64,000 nucleotides of DNA from Pseudocercospora fijiensis CIRAD86. Taxonomy: Eukaryota > Ascomycota > Dothideomycetes > Mycosphaerellales > Mycosphaerellaceae. Shown in pieces: positions 34,899-45,323 of this stretch. The stretch covers positions 4,663,126 through 4,727,125 of the forward strand of contig NW_006921532.1 in NCBI RefSeq assembly GCF_000340215.1. Reading direction: 5' to 3'. The notes under the pieces were generated by a model. It made no database searches. It was given only the letters and a program-made list of their open reading frames with translations, and was not told the DNA's origin. Position 1 is the stretch's first letter. Every line of letters begins with the position of its first letter. A program made the position numbers and the translations under genes.

Positions 34899-36044
34899 TT
34901 ATGCGCTTGCATCTTCAAGCTCTCCCCTTAAAGCATTACAACGATCCTCGAAGCCAGAAATGATATCGCGACATTGTCCGCTACACCACCTGCTTTTGAG
35001 CTTCTCGTCCCAGTCAGTCTTATGAAGCTCGTGGCGTGCGAGTTCGGTCTTTTCTCGCTCTCGCCGCAGGTCAACAACCATCTCCTGAGTGATCCGTAAA
35101 TGCCTTGTAGCGGTATTGGTAATTTGCTTGCCCATCTGCAGCGTGTCTGTCAACTGGGTCAGAGTGTGAACGACTTCGGCTGTTTCACGGTCCAGTTTCT
35201 GCAATTTCTGTACAGGCAACATATTGGGTTGCGGTATGATCTTGACTAGGTTCTCGACCAGGGGTATGGTTTCCTCGAGCAAGACGGGGTCTAATGTTGA
35301 CGAGAACAAAGGGATCAAGCTCTGACCGAGGGTCTGCAGAGTCTTCGCCTGAGTGCTCAAATGCGAGCTCAGGCTGTTGGAGGATGTGGTGAGCCTCTGT
35401 GCAGATGCTTCGAGGCTGGTTTGATTGCCCAGATCCTGTAGCTGTGCGATCGTTCTGGGAATGAGTGGATCCTCGGTAGTGGAGGTATAGCTGGTCATAC
35501 GCGCAATGCTGTTCATGAGATCTTCCATGTCCGACGAGAACCTGTCTCCGCTTTCCGTGTCGTCGTTGTCGTCGCCTATAGGTGACGTTCCGTCTATGAA
35601 CGGTTTTGAAAAGTTCCGGACATGCTTCGCGCCCTCCCTAGAGCGACCATTTTCCGATTGTGCATGAGCATAGCTGACATCTATGCCGCTGTCGCGACTC
35701 TGCTCCTCAGCATCGCCTTCTTGTATGTCTTCGGTCACACCTTCCTCAAACTCATCCTCTGCATCCAACTGGTCCAGCTCGTCTGCCAAGTTCCCGAGAC
35801 CACCGCCTCCATTGCCGCCGCCACCATCGTCGCCATGCGGACTGAACTCGCCCGACAGCTGCGAAGCGTTGCTGAAGCGGTGCCGTGACTTGGGCGTGAT
35901 CGGGCTCCGGTCGTGGTTGGAGGAGAAGCTGCTGGTTCTACGGTGCAGATGTTGTCGGTAGGAAAGCGTCGGTGATGTGTCGATGGGCGACATTGTGTAT
36001 GTGCGGATTGGCGTCAGAGGCGGACTCGTGGTGGTTGAGTCCAT
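34899..36044 (-). CDS. Conserved-type coiled-coil protein of unknown function
   Basis: A 381-aa single-exon frame. The first 100 residues are Ser/Thr/Pro-rich and disordered (TTSPPLTPIRTYTMSP), with a GGGGNGGGG tract near residue 75 and an acidic patch (DELDQLDAEDEFEEG) near 90. Residues about 165-375 look alpha-helical: MEDLMNSIARMTSYTST, a Leu/Gln-rich heptad-like region, DLRREREKTELARHELHKT, then WCSGQCRDIISGFEDRC at the C-terminus. No transmembrane segment or enzyme motif is seen. I recognise the style of a fungal hypothetical protein but cannot name the family. The start is the first Met of the frame, 510 bases from the divergent small gene. Confidence 0.7.
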   Translation of the reverse strand: MDSTTTSPPLTPIRTYTMSPIDTSPTLSYRQHLHRRTSSFSSNHDRSPITPKSRHRFSNASQLSGEFSPHGDDGGGGNGGGGLGNLADELDQLDAEDEFEEGVTEDIQEGDAEEQSRDSGIDVSYAHAQSENGRSREGAKHVRNFSKPFIDGTSPIGDDNDDTESGDRFSSDMEDLMNSIARMTSYTSTTEDPLIPRTIAQLQDLGNQTSLEASAQRLTTSSNSLSSHLSTQAKTLQTLGQSLIPLFSSTLDPVLLEETIPLVENLVKIIPQPNMLPVQKLQKLDRETAEVVHTLTQLTDTLQMGKQITNTATRHLRITQEMVVDLRREREKTELARHELHKTDWDEKLKSRWCSGQCRDIISGFEDRCNALRGELEDASA

Positions 36045-36554
36045 GTCTGCTGCGGCGGATGGTGTTACTGTGTGTGATTACATGTATGCAAGGAGGTCTC
36101 GATGGGTTCTCGCGTCTGAGAAATAATAGTTGTCTGGTCTGGGTCGGTCCCTGAGCGCCGTTTCGGTCGCAGCGTCGGGAGGCAGGCACGCGTGTAGATC
36201 TTCGGCAATCTCGGCTCGGCCAGCAGCAAGCGTGAAGGTCATGAATTTGTTGCATAGGTACATGTAGCATCTGACCTGACCTAGCATTCTCCATTCCCTC
36301 CGCCGTACCATCCACTCGCATGCTGTGACGCGTGTGCTTCAGGCTCTGCGGCGAAGGCATGGGTCCCCCAGCTCGCCATTCTTTATTGCAATCTTGACTG
36401 CCGGAGTGGAACATGTCATCATCAGCACTGTGCTGTCCACTTCCACGAGACGAAACTCACTTCGACTTGAGCACGAACTGTCTCCTAACTCAGACGCAAT
36501 TCGCAACGAATCTCGAGCACAACTCCCCCGACGAAAACATTCTCCAGTAGTGAT

Positions 36555-36764
36555 ATGCCGGACAGCAGAGCCTCGAAGACAGCCATAACGCTCGCCTCCT
36601 TGGCAGGGTTCTTCGTGATTCCGTATTCGATTCGGAAAGCCGCGGTATACTCGCGAGAGCACAGCGAGAAGAAAGCAGTGAAGAAAGTCGCCAATGGCAA
36701 TGGCAAGGCAGATGAACAATCAAGTGGCTACTCTACCCCGCCAGAGATCAATTATGCCTTCTAA
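36555..36764 (+). CDS. Small single-pass membrane protein
   Basis: A 69-aa frame: MPDSRASKTAITLASLAGFFVIPYSIRKAAVYSREHSEKKA, with a hydrophobic helix at about residues 10-26, then a basic helical segment and a Lys/Gly/Ser-rich tail ending EINYAF. The layout (one helix near the N-terminus, positive charges after it) resembles small mitochondrial inner-membrane or ER proteins. The family is not recognised. Other open frames overlap on the minus strand, but this one has the most protein-like composition. It is divergent from the coiled-coil gene and convergent with the phosphodiesterase gene. Confidence 0.5.
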   Translation: MPDSRASKTAITLASLAGFFVIPYSIRKAAVYSREHSEKKAVKKVANGNGKADEQSSGYSTPPEINYAF

Positions 36765-37425
36765 GCAGCATCACCGGAGCAACAGCATCTGATGGCGATA
36801 GGTTGTCAAATGGCGGCAAAGTGATATCTCTGGATCACTGCCGATTAGGATAAGCTTTCGGTCATACAGGTGAGCAAGTATCTGACCCATAAGAGATCTC
36901 GGCTAAAGACAGATTTTCAGGATCAATCACTGCCATTGTGCATTCCGATCCGGCATATGTCTCACACCTTAAGCCATCTCGAGGATTAATGAAATACGGC
37001 TCACGATAGATTTGAGCAACACAACACAGGTTCGACATGTGATTCTCGAATTGCTTGATTCGTGTACTGCTCTACGTGACCTAATACATGCCTCCCCACG
37101 GTCCATTGATCGTCTCGCATTGATCGTACAAATGAGCAGGCCTCGCCTGTCCTCACTCTGTCATGCTGCGCCTATCGCAGCGCGGCCTCCAAGATTCGAG
37201 GGCAACACGTTGTACAAGAAGTGAATGCCACCCGTCTTGAATTGTCATCCCGTCATTGCACTTGAAAACACATATGCATGTCCCATCCCAACTTGTTGCT
37301 CGTGACTGCCGAAGAAATGCGCCTGCGCTGCTTCGCAGGCTACCTGTATTCTTGTGGAGCTTGCTCCTTCTCGACCTCGAATTCATTGCCCAGAGCGCCA
37401 GCATACAACCAAGAAGAAATGCTGA
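36765..37425. other. Intergenic between convergent genes
   Basis: 3' regions of the small membrane-protein gene and the phosphodiesterase gene. Only short overlapping open frames are seen. Confidence 0.4.
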
Positions 37426-40304
37426 TCATGAAGAGTGTTCGGCTGATGCAGTCCTATCGACCCCGGAAACGTCCCGTCGTCTTTTCCAGAACTTTAGACC
37501 TCGCAATCGACTGCGACTGCGCGATTCTCGCACATGTGGTTCGGACTTTCGTGGGTCAAGCCTGGATGTTGCGGAATCACCACTTGCCATCCGTGCTATG
37601 ATGCGAGGCGAATCAGATTTTGTTGAGTGAATCAAGGGAAGGTCTGGGGGCGTACTGGGTAACGCAGAAGGCGCAGATGAATGATGTGCGCCATCCAGGC
37701 TGTCTGACCAGCTACCTGTGGCGATGAACGGATCTGATCTCGCAGCTGGCGCCAACGAGAACGGGCCGTGCTGTAGCCCGGCCTGCACGGCATCGGCATC
37801 GTCTGTCGGAGCTAAAGAAGATGGTTGAGTGGAGGGCGATTGCTGGTCCGTGGTGGCCGCAACTGAAGTCGTCGTCTGAGATCGCGACGAGGGAATAGAA
37901 TATCGGGGGCCGGATCCAGTCTGCGACGGTTGTGCCTGATTCTGACGTAAGCTGTGTCGCTTCGCAATACTAATGCTCTTGCTCGGTGATCCTGGCTTCG
38001 TGAGTTTCGTCTGCGACGAAGATGGAGAGCTTCGATTAGCCGGACTGCCTTGGCTAGTAACCAAAATTGTCGTGAGGCTCTCCTCTTTGCTACCGCGTCG
38101 GGATCCAGGGTAGTTCTGGTGGATCTGCCAACCTGCATCTGCCGAACTTCGTCTCGACCCAGCAGGAGCCAGATTCTGTTGAGCGTAGTGGCTTAATTCC
38201 TGCAGCTGCGTCAATGCAACGTCTTTACTCGACCGTCTACTAGACCCGCCTGCTGTTGGTGAAAGCTGCAATCCGTTCAGACTTGGCCACAGGTTGGGTG
38301 TAGATGAGTGTTTATCTTCATCCAAGGGCACACCGAATTGAAGACGATGTCTTTGATCGCTAGCTGGGTGCTTTGCAGGAGATCCATGGCTGTCTGGCTC
38401 GACGTTAGGTTGCCGCCTGATTGGTGAGCTGGGCGTCTGCGGTGTCGAAGTAGGAATGACGACGGGCTCAGATTCCCGTTTGCGCATTCTGGCTTCCTCG
38501 ACCTGTGAATTTGTCACTGAGCCGTACGTCCTAGGCGACGCTGTTCCCACTCCTTCGTGATCACGGCGCGCCTTTTCGTCAACAATCTTCTGTTCCCATA
38601 CATCTTTATTGTTCTCAAGCTCGGGAAGCGTGCAGGAGACATTGGGCATCATTTCCGAGATACCACGAAATAGCGGAAACCCGAAGAGATTCATGAAGCC
38701 CTTCTGACTCTGTGCCGCGGCAAGCCGGTCTGACTTGTCAGGAGGGCCACCGAAAAGGCATGTCGGGATCTGCAGCTCAGCTTCAAGCTCCCCTTGCCGT
38801 GCGAACTCGTTCATGAGCGTCTTCGCCCATTCGGCGGATATGTCGAACGGTCGTGCCACGTTGGATATATCAGCAGCCTTCAGCAAAAGGGCCATTATGA
38901 GCTCGCGGGTTTGTGACTTGTCCTTTTCACTCCAGTCTGCCAGTTCCGGCTCACTCTTCTCGACTTTCGCCTTGAGATCGCTCAAATATCCCATGTACTC
39001 AAAGTGTCGCTGCATATCGGTAGCCAGTATGGTGGATATCATTGTCGATCTGAAATTTGCGATGCTGCTCACCACCGGCCAATGTCTCCTGAGGAGTTGC
39101 GAATACGCAGCACAGTGGTAATTTTCAAGAACAGATTTGTCGTTATACAGTCGGGCCAAGGAGTGATCGCTGGCCACGAGAAACGCATTATTGACACCCG
39201 GATGGCCTACATCGTGACCAATCGCTGAGACCAGGAGGACGAGAGCTTCAACGGGTGAGAGAAGTCGTTCCACAGCGTTAGGCTCCTGAGTCGCCTTGAC
39301 GGGTGTCGAAGCAGACGGCGGGCAGAGCCGCACATCGCAGAGAAAAACGTAAAGCGATTGAGTGACATCGACCGCATGACGCCAGTTATGATAATGCACC
39401 TCCCTTTCGTGCCTGTACTCTCTTCTAGCGGCCAAGAGAAAGGTCATCAGATCTGCACGCGGTAGTCGATAAGCTTCCAACGCTGGTGCACGCAGGATGT
39501 GTTCGAGCATGGCCAGCGCGGCGTATGTTAGCTCATCCATATCAAATTCATGTGCGGGAAAATGCCATTGGGCGACTGCTGCCTCAATTGCAGCCTTTCG
39601 TGGTGCTGACAGAATCTCATCAGGACGATGAGATGCTAGCTTTGGCGTGGTGATGTTCGCAATGTGAGCGACTAATGTGCTTGCCATGCTTGAGCCAAGA
39701 TTTCTTGCTGATGGGCGAGTGAAGTCCTTCACGCGACCTATCAGCCGATCGATAGAGTGAGAATCGAGTGGACTGCGTATCGTATCAAGCGCACCAGCTT
39801 CGGAATAGCTCGACTCCTGCACTTCTCCCGAATCTGAAGAGGAATCCGAGGCAACAAGTACAAATGGCATCACGTGCCTTTGATAGCGACCTGATTGACA
39901 GTCTGTTACCAGCGTGCGAAGAAATGTCCATACATCTGTTGATAGAGCATCCGCGACAGCAATTTTGGACTCGACAAGGACGGCTGTGGAGCTCCGCTGA
40001 TCAAATTCGGCCAAGGTGAGCAGACATTGCTGGAGGTCGGAAGTGACGAAGACTACAGAAATTAGTTTCCGATCGCGCGAGAGCTTACAGACAGTCGGCC
40101 TGTCTCACCTTGAGCAAAACTGCCCTGATCGTGGTCCAACAGGCGGCGCACGTTGCTGTAGACGTGTTCTGAAGGCGGCCGAGGAAGTTCATCGCCAGAC
40201 GACGCTATCGGAGGCGCTGTGGCATTGTAAAGCTCTGACAGAGGCGGGTCAAGACCCGGGCAGTAGTAGACGACTCTACACTGCCCATCGTGGGACTCTT
40301 CCAT
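37426..40304 (-). CDS. PDE2: 3',5'-cyclic-nucleotide phosphodiesterase, PDE2-type
   Basis: Two exons, complement(40109-40304) and complement(37426-40052), give 940 aa. The 56-base intron has a GTGAGA donor and a CTGTAG acceptor, and the frame joins as SFAQ-VFVTSDLQQC. The catalytic class I PDE domain covers about residues 230-540: HYHNWRHAVDV (about 285) and HDVGHPGVNNAF (about 345) supply the metal-binding histidines and aspartate, LLLKAADISNVARPFD the second Asp, and LFGFPLF the end of the domain. The C-terminal 380 residues are Ser/Pro-rich and disordered, with many RRxS-type sites that look like possible kinase targets. The enzyme hydrolyses cAMP (and possibly cGMP) to 5'-AMP and lowers PKA signalling. 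The start is the first Met after an in-frame stop. Confidence 0.92.
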
Positions 40305-40672
40305 TTGCCGTGCGATGGCGCGCGCAGAATTCGCAGCCGCGGGGGAGTCAGCGATGGACTCCCGCGATGCGACTCGGCGCAGACGTTGCGATATTGGTGG
40401 TCAGTGTGTGGTCCACTCTGGCGACGGCGATGGTGAGCAGAGGAGCACACAATGGCTAATCGTGGTTACTTCAGGGAACGGGCGTGGGCGCAGTGTCGAA
40501 GCAGGAGCGGCGACATGGGAGCAGGTCGCTCAATGGCAACAACCACGGCGGATTGCAGCAGACAGCAAGTGCTCTTTGCGGCGGTATGTATCGCTGGTGA
40601 CACGGTCGCTCCCGGGAACAGGTGGTGGATGTGCGAAGTCGCAATTTGCGCGAGGAATGGAGGTCTCGCCGT

Positions 40673-40706
40673 GGCAGGGCAGGGCAGGGCAGGGCAGGGC
40701 AGGGCA
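40673..40706. repeat. (GGGCA)n pentanucleotide microsatellite
   Basis: Nearly seven uninterrupted units, about 370 bases upstream of the phosphodiesterase start, followed by a short (GTCGAGT)n run. Confidence 0.9.
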
Positions 40707-40822
40707 AGCGTCGAGTGTCGAGTGTCGAGCGGCGGGTGTCGGGGGTCGAGGGCAGAGGAGGGCAGAGCGAGGACAGGATGAAGGTGGATGGCTGGCTGGC
40801 GGGCTGCGTGGGTGGGCGCGAG

Positions 40823-40865
40823 GATGCGATGCGATGCGATGCGATGTGATGCGATGCGATGCGAT
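40823..40865. repeat. (GATGC)n pentanucleotide microsatellite
   Basis: Eight units with one C-to-T variant, about 520 bases upstream of the phosphodiesterase start. It is the second of three pentanucleotide arrays in this 350-base stretch. Confidence 0.9.
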
Positions 40866-40949
40866 CTCACGACAGCGGCGACCAGCAGGCAGTCGTTGCG
40901 ATACCCATGTTGCTGTTGCCGTTGCCGTCTCGTGGGCCGCTGTGCTGCA

Positions 40950-41000
40950 GTGCGGTGCGGTGCGGTGCGGTGCGGTGCGGTGCGGTGCGGTGCGTGCGGG
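40950..41000. repeat. (TGCGG)n pentanucleotide microsatellite
   Basis: Nine to ten units directly before the RIP-mutated block B begins (about 41,010). It is the third array upstream of the phosphodiesterase gene. Confidence 0.9.
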
Positions 41001-41339
41001 AGGGACAATACCACCAGCACTAGTCCTAGTTCTACCACTACTACTGCTAATATAATACTAGGCACATGTAGCTCCTAAGTTACCTAACAAACAAGACTAA
41101 GCACGGCTAACAATAGGGCAAATAATATTCGGCTATTACCTATATAATATTTAGCTATTACTAACCTAGAAAGCGTATAGCGCCGGATCCTAGCTCTTAG
41201 TGTTCTTGCTATTGTAAATAGCCGTAAATAGCTATTTGCTAAGGGATGCGACGCGTCGCGTCTTTCTTCTATATAGTATATATTAAATCTTTCTATATTT
41301 ATCGAATTTTAATAGTATAGGGCTATCTAAGGTATTATT

Positions 41340-43627
41340 ATATAATAGAAACCGGGTCTGCCTCGTAGGCTCTTTACGAGTCGTTAATCCTATCGTAGCG
41401 TACCGAGAATAGCGAGTTCTTTTAAGATATCGAGGTAGATAAGGGTATTAAAGACTCGCTAGTAGCGGGTAGTAGATTTAATAAGGAAGAAGAGGTAGAT
41501 CTATCGTAGTTAAATAATAAGGAACAGCGTAAATACGAGCTCGAGAGGCAGGCTAAGAAGGATAATAAGGATAATAAGAAGGCGGAAGCGATCGAGGTCG
41601 ATAAACAGGTTAATAAACCTACTATCCGACAGTTAGTAGAAGAGGCTTCTTAGCAGCTAGATGCTAATACTAGCGAGTCTAATAATAAGTACGTCGCGCT
41701 ACTGTCTAATCTACTAAAGGATAGCTATCTATCCGAGGATGCCGCTATAGTAGCCGTTTAGGACTATACTATAAGGGCTAGTTATTACTAGTATATTTAA
41801 GCTAGAAACAAGTTAAAGGTAGCTTAGAATGCTAGACTCTAGGTCTCTCGGTACCTAATCTATAACTAGGGTAGTAAACTATTAGATTCTTCGAAAAACC
41901 TAAAGCGTCCGACTACTACGTTAAACCGGAAGCTCTGTCTAGTGTCGTTAATAATAAAGGCCTATAACTCGAAGAATCCGACTAGTAGGTAGGTTATTAG
42001 TAAGGCTAAGGGCACCTACAACTATAAGGCTACTACTGCTACCGATTTCGCGGTATATCGACGTAGGTAACGTAACGAGGCGATACGGAAGGCGATAGTC
42101 GATAACTTAAACGCTAATACAAGTATATATACGACGTTATTGCGGTTAATAAACAAGAAGGATTGTAAGTCGCGAGTTATTGTCTACCGGCCGAGCCTCG
42201 GCCGATAGCGCTAATAGCAGTCGCGTTTCTTAATCGTAGCATAACACTAATAACAACACTTTCTAATAGGTATACAACTAGTATAGGACGTCTATAATGT
42301 TAGGACCTTCGCTTAGAAGGCCGCGTAAGGTTCTATAACCGCAGTAGAAGCGCTTTTTAAGCAGCTACGTAACCTAAGTTTCTACTTCGAGAACTAGGTT
42401 AATCCGGATACGAACAAACTCGACAAATTGCTAGTAATCTACCCTTAAATAGCAGAGCTCTATAAGCAGTATCCTAAGTACCTAATTATCGACAATATAT
42501 ACAAAACTAACCGCTACAATCGACCGCTTTTAAACATTATAGTAGGCACTAGCGCAGGAGATACAATCCCTTTAGGATACTATATTATAGGTAATAAGGA
42601 CGAAGCGGCGTTTACCTAGTTTGCTAAGGCCTTCTAGCGGATATCTATACGCTATAACCTCCCTTAGCCTAGCCTATAGGTTACTAACCGAGACCGTAGT
42701 TATATAAATGCCCTTAATAAGATATACCCTTAAACACCGGCTCTTATCTGCGCCTAGCACGTATTTAAGAACATATAGGCTTAGGCTCGGAAGCTAATGC
42801 TATAGAAGCAGGTTATTAATAAGGAAACAGGCAAGAACGAGTAGTAAGACGATCTAGACTGCACTGCCTTCGTAGACAACTTCCGTGCCTGTATCTATAC
42901 TAAAACAGTAGAAGAATTCAACTTAAAAGATACCTTCCTTAGTAACTACGAGAACCCTTACTTCCGCACGCTTTAGGAGTATATTTAGCGTAAATACTAG
43001 AGCTATAAGGAAAAGCTAGTATACTGCTTCTAGCAAACTAAGTTTCCATTCTATAGCCAATCCGTTACATCTCGAGCTAAAGGCGCTCACTTAACTATAA
43101 AGAGGTAGCTTACTAGTAGGCGCTATAATATCCTTACCCTCTTTCTTAAACTAAAGCTATAGTAGACTATTCGCTATATAGAGATAACTGCAAAGATCTC
43201 TCGAGAGCGGACAGGCGTACCTAGCTATCTACGTCGACCTAAGTTTGCTAATATGAACCTAAAGATACACCGTAAGGGCTTATAGAAGGGCCTTAACTAA
43301 CTAAAGTTAGTATACGACGAGATTGCTAAGCTAGTAAAGGAGCCTAGCAAACAGCGCTCTTAGTGCTTAGGCTGCTTTCGGAAGGCATAGGGTATCGTTT
43401 GTAAGTATATAATAATCGATACTATTAAGTTAACTAGATCCTTCGAATTCGACCCCTATATATACTTCGATAGGCACTAGTATATCGACAAAGCCGCGGC
43501 GCTAGTAAGGGCTATTATTAAGCTTAAGAGACTAGTTTAAGAGCTATTAGTATTGCTAAACAACCGCCGTAGAAGAGGTAGAAGAGGTAGAGCGGCACCT
43601 ACTAGAAGATACGTACGTACTAACTAA
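41340..43627 (+). pseudogene. MULE-family transposase, RIP-mutated
   Basis: One frame (codons at positions 3n+2) of about 760 codons is interrupted by TAG/TAA only. The N-terminal third is Lys/Glu-rich. The MULE core follows: LIIDNIYKTNRYNRPLLNI near 42482, GTSAGDTIPLGYYIIGNKDEAAFT, VTNRD, then ICA-stop-HVFKNI (usual CAWH..KN). A block TSRAKGAHLTIKR near 43070 and a SWIM-like zinc motif CLGCFRKA...GIVCKY near 43370-43400 match FAR1/Hop-type MULE proteins. The C-terminus is a short RRRGRRGR basic tail. Catalytic acidic positions mostly survive, but the stops make it inactive. Confidence 0.85.
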
Positions 43628-43972
43628 CGAGAGGCTTCTAGCTTCGAATACGTAGATTAGTTAAACCTAGCTTCTTAAAGAGGCCGTAGAAGGCGTACGA
43701 GGGCATCTATATAACCTCGTACGGTAATACAACAACTACGACCTTCAGCTCCGCTAGTCTATACGCCTACTAAGCGCTACGGCTTTGTTAGCAACGATCT
43801 AGCTAGTATTTAAAGAGCTACTATAGCACTTAATCGACAACGTTTAATAGCGCTAGTACCGCTAGTAGTGCCTTACTTAGAGCGACAGTTTGTCTAGTTC
43901 TATAGCAGTTAATCTGTACTACCGCAGGCTGTAGGTCCGCTAGCAGCGACATAATATACTATATTTGACTAT

Positions 43973-44100
43973 CTACTACTATTAAATTAATAGGTCTTTA
44001 CTTAGTAATAGTATATACTAGGTTCTATAGGTCTACTACTATTAAATTAACAGGTATTTACTTAGCAATAGCATGTGCTAGGTTCTATAGGTCTACTACT
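43973..44100. repeat. 60-bp tandem repeat inside the MULE, one unit RIP-mutated and one largely intact
   Basis: Bases 43981-44040 and 44041-44100 match at a 60-base period. The first unit reads TTAGTAATAGTATATACTA where the second reads TTAGCAATAGCATGTGCTA. Apart from one C/A transversion, all differences are C-to-T or G-to-A in CpA/TpG contexts. Confidence 0.9.
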
Positions 44101-44392
44101 ATCTATAGCTCTACTCCGCGGAGGTTAGTAGTAGTAGTAAGGTCTATAGTAGTAGCAGCTAGTTCTATACCCTCGTAGTTATTAGTATGCCGGCTATAGC
44201 AACTAGTTCTAGCAGTCTTATGTATCTACACGCGTTGAGGGCCTCTTAAAATGCCTCCTTCTTAACTATAATCGTTACTAATTCGAGGTAGGTTGTAGTT
44301 TGCTACCCGAGATTCGCATAGAGAGGGAAAACAGCGAGTTGTATACTGTAAATCGTCCGTGCGCACTCCTAACCGGAACTGGACGTACTATG
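44101..44392. other. 3' part of the MULE, RIP fading to normal
   Basis: TpA-rich up to about 44,280, then normal composition with CpA and TpG intact up to the right TIR. No coding frame is recognised after the transposase. Confidence 0.5.
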
Positions 44393-44681
44393 GGTCAGCA
44401 ATGGCCAAATATTATATGGGCAATGGCCGAATATTATTTGCCAACGACAGCAGTGCTGCTGGGCAGTAGTAGTGGGCGGAGCGATAAGCCTCGTGCAGCT
44501 ATGACACTTTTCGAGAAGAAGCGTAGAAGCTTGAGAAGTTCTAGAGCTAAGAGTGGAGAGTGGCGCCGGCGCCGGCTGCGCCTGCTGCAATTGGTTGGCC
44601 TGCCGCCTCGCCTGACGGAAGATGTCGATCAGATGTAGAGCTCCTTCTCATCAGCATCCAGCAGTGATTCTCACTCTCACT

Positions 44682-45323
44682 TAGAGATGTAGACTCACGG
44701 TGTATTTAATTTCCGGGCTTATGAACACGGTGTTCACTATATGAACATACACGAGACACAGATTGGTCAGCAAGTGGATCCAGTTATTATAGCGTATCCT
44801 ATACAAAGTAGAACAATGAAGGAAATAAGACATGTAGAAGGTATATAGTGACAATCTTGGTATAGACAACAGCCCTACTGGCTGTTACTGTCGGCAGTGA
44901 GGTCGATAGCGTTGTTGCCGCTATCTTCGTCTATATTGTCGCCGCTATTGCGAGTGTATTCAAAGTCGCCTTGTAGCTTGAATACCTCCTTCAGTATGTC
45001 CTGTAGATCTACATAACTGTCGTCTATAAGCCTGTCGTCGTCTAGTCGATACTTGATGCGTAGATTCCAGTAGATGAACGCGAACAAACACGCCCTCGAG
45101 GTAGTACGGACCGGGGCATAAAAAAATCTCTGCAGCGCCAGTGCCTCGAGAACCCGGCTAGGGCGGCAAACCAGCTATTCCAGCCATTCCAGCCACTTAT
45201 CTAAGTGATTATTACTAATCTTATATTCACCTACGTGTTCATAAGACACGCGCTAAGGTGGTCTGTGTTCACCGTGTAATAACGGTGATGTTCACGGCTG
45301 TGCCATTGTGTACAACATCTCTA
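44682..45323. mobile_element. Non-autonomous hAT element, 642 bp, perfect 8-bp target duplication
   Basis: Both ends begin TAGAGATGT when read inward. The bases immediately outside are CTCTCACT on the left (44674-44681) and CTCTCACT on the right (45324-45331), an exact 8-bp target duplication, the hallmark of hAT elements. A second inverted motif, TTATGAACACG, lies inside both ends. CpA and TpG are intact, so it has not undergone RIP and is probably young. It is too short for a full transposase. Confidence 0.88.
44875..45087 (-). pseudogene. Coding-like remnant inside the hAT element
   Basis: A 70-codon open frame reading MFAFIYWNLRIKYRLDDDRL and ending in an acidic Asp/Asn/Ser-rich tail (NAIDLTADSNSQ). 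It looks like the C-terminal end of a longer protein. Because it lies wholly within the 642-bp hAT element, it may be a leftover of the parent transposase or captured host sequence. The family is not recognised. Confidence 0.35.

Larger units (their letters stand above)
41117..44442 (+). mobile_element. Mutator-like element (MULE) with about 50-bp TIRs, RIP-mutated on the left
   Basis: The left end (41117-41166) and the right end (44393-44442, read on the other strand) form a 50-bp inverted repeat starting GGCAAATAATATTCGGC. The left copy has CTATTACCTA where the right has CCATTGCCCA, so the two differ only by RIP-type transitions. Flanking octamers AACAATAG and AACGACAG are a possible 8-bp target duplication altered by two transitions. 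The internal + frame encodes a MULE transposase. Together these give an element of about 3.33 kb. Confidence 0.85.

Noticed and set aside
40315..41055. Long open frames on both strands upstream of the phosphodiesterase
   Set aside because: They are artefacts of GC-rich pentanucleotide repeats, which keep several frames open at once.
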